Notes under the pieces: model-generated
Seen by the model: only the letters and a program-made list of their open reading frames with translations
Told to the model about the DNA's origin: nothing
The model's database searches: none
Shown here: positions 63,641 through 64,000 of the stretch, one piece after another
Layout of the letters: each line of letters opens with the position of its first letter
Numbering within the stretch: position 1 is the first letter of the stretch
Assembly (NCBI GenBank): GCA_963844635.1
Contig: CAWJPD010000002.1
Location: forward strand, 310,001 to 374,000
DNA length: 64,000 bases
Direction: 5' to 3'
Origin: JAJPKK01 sp963844635
Lineage (GTDB): Bacteria; Pseudomonadota; Alphaproteobacteria; Rhizobiales; Xanthobacteraceae
Made by a program: the position numbers and the translations under genes

Positions 63641-64000
63641 TTACTTGCCGATGCAGAATTCGCTGAAAATCGCGTCGAGCACGTTTTCGACGTCGATACG
63701 TCCGGTGAGGCGGCCCAAAGCTGTCGCTGCGGCCCGAAGTTCCTCGGCGACAATTTCTTCACGGCCGAAACTGCCTTCCTCACGTGCGCGTTCAAGCGAC
63801 AGGGCACAGGAGGCGAGCGCGGCGCGATGCCGTTCCCGGGTGATCATTGCCGACTCGCCCTTGCCGAAAACGCTCCCCGCAAACTGCGCCATTCCCGTGA
63901 GCAGCGCATCGACGGTAGCGCCGGTGCGCGCCGAGATGCGGTAGCGAACCAGCGGAGCGGAGTGACGCTCCTCTGTGATTTGCTGTTGCCCAGCCGCCGC
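63641..64000 (-). CDS. mnmE: tRNA modification GTPase MnmE, C-terminal part
   Basis: The frame is open to the window edge; 119 C-terminal residues are visible. They include the end of the GTPase domain region (VRYRISARTGATVDALLTGM) and the C-terminal helical domain (ITRERHRAALASCALSLERA ... LGRLTGRIDVENVLDAIF) ending in the diagnostic FCIGK, whose Cys is catalytic. It is the partner of MnmG in wobble-uridine modification. Confidence 0.95.
   Translation of the reverse strand, partial: AAAGQQQITEERHSAPLVRYRISARTGATVDALLTGMAQFAGSVFGKGESAMITRERHRAALASCALSLERAREEGSFGREEIVAEELRAAATALGRLTGRIDVENVLDAIFSEFCIGK

Overview
The window is a 64 kb, GC-rich chromosomal segment of an alphaproteobacterium, most likely order Hyphomicrobiales (Bradyrhizobiaceae/Xanthobacteraceae side). 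This rests on gene content and order: ppsR-hemE flanking a probable replication origin, hemE-hemJ-rho, maf-coaE-dnaQ, smr-mltA-tim44 next to fxsA-secB, def-fmt-truA, tadA/rluB-rsmD, and mnmE-mnmG-rsmG-parA-parB with parS sites. No tRNA, rRNA, transposase or CRISPR array was recognised.

Layout. 0-4 kb: end of an outer-membrane beta-barrel gene, a pirin, and an EF-G paralogue whose catalytic His is Ser. 4-7.2 kb: dnaQ, coaE, maf, ppsR on the minus strand. 7.2-7.55 kb: hemE/ppsR intergenic region, candidate oriC. 7.5-10.6 kb: hemE, hemJ, rho. 10.8-15.4 kb: smr/mltA/tim44 opposite fxsA/secB. 15.9-20.9 kb: radical SAM/SPASM protein, orphan NMT1-type binding protein, YafK-like L,D-transpeptidase, accA. 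21.1-31.2 kb: a 25-codon ORF behind a perfect 14-nt Shine-Dalgarno, ABC-F ATPase, truA-fmt-def, rmuC, ampG-like permease, tadA, rluB-rsmD. 31-41 kb: second L,D-transpeptidase, DUF427, rpmG, an aromatic-acid catabolic cassette (class II aldolase, crotonase, gentisate-dioxygenase-like cupin, Bug receptor), smpB, VOC protein, UDG, NYN protein, rpoZ. 41-53 kb: accessory genes (cupin, secreted and phage-like hypotheticals, DUF1036, TctA-TctB, DHA2 pump, hydrolase-isochorismatase-deacetylase cassette, DUF3307). 53.5-55.7 kb: dapD, dapE. 55.7-58.1 kb: broken TonB receptor. 58.7-64 kb: parB, parA, rsmG, mnmG, mnmE (partial) with two parS sites.

Three repeat families punctuate the intergenic space: about 17 copies of a modular palindromic element (some supply the stop codon of the neighbouring gene), three copies of a ~95 bp element with terminal inverted repeats that abuts stop codons, and GTGGGY-type hairpins.

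Reading frames are interrupted in ten genes, including coaE and parB, which are normally essential. Most lesions are single-base insertions, and five of them lie in GANNTC hexamers that become GANTC (the CcrM methylation site) if one base is removed. Methylation-linked sequencing error is the leading explanation, so frameshifted core genes are annotated here as probably functional.
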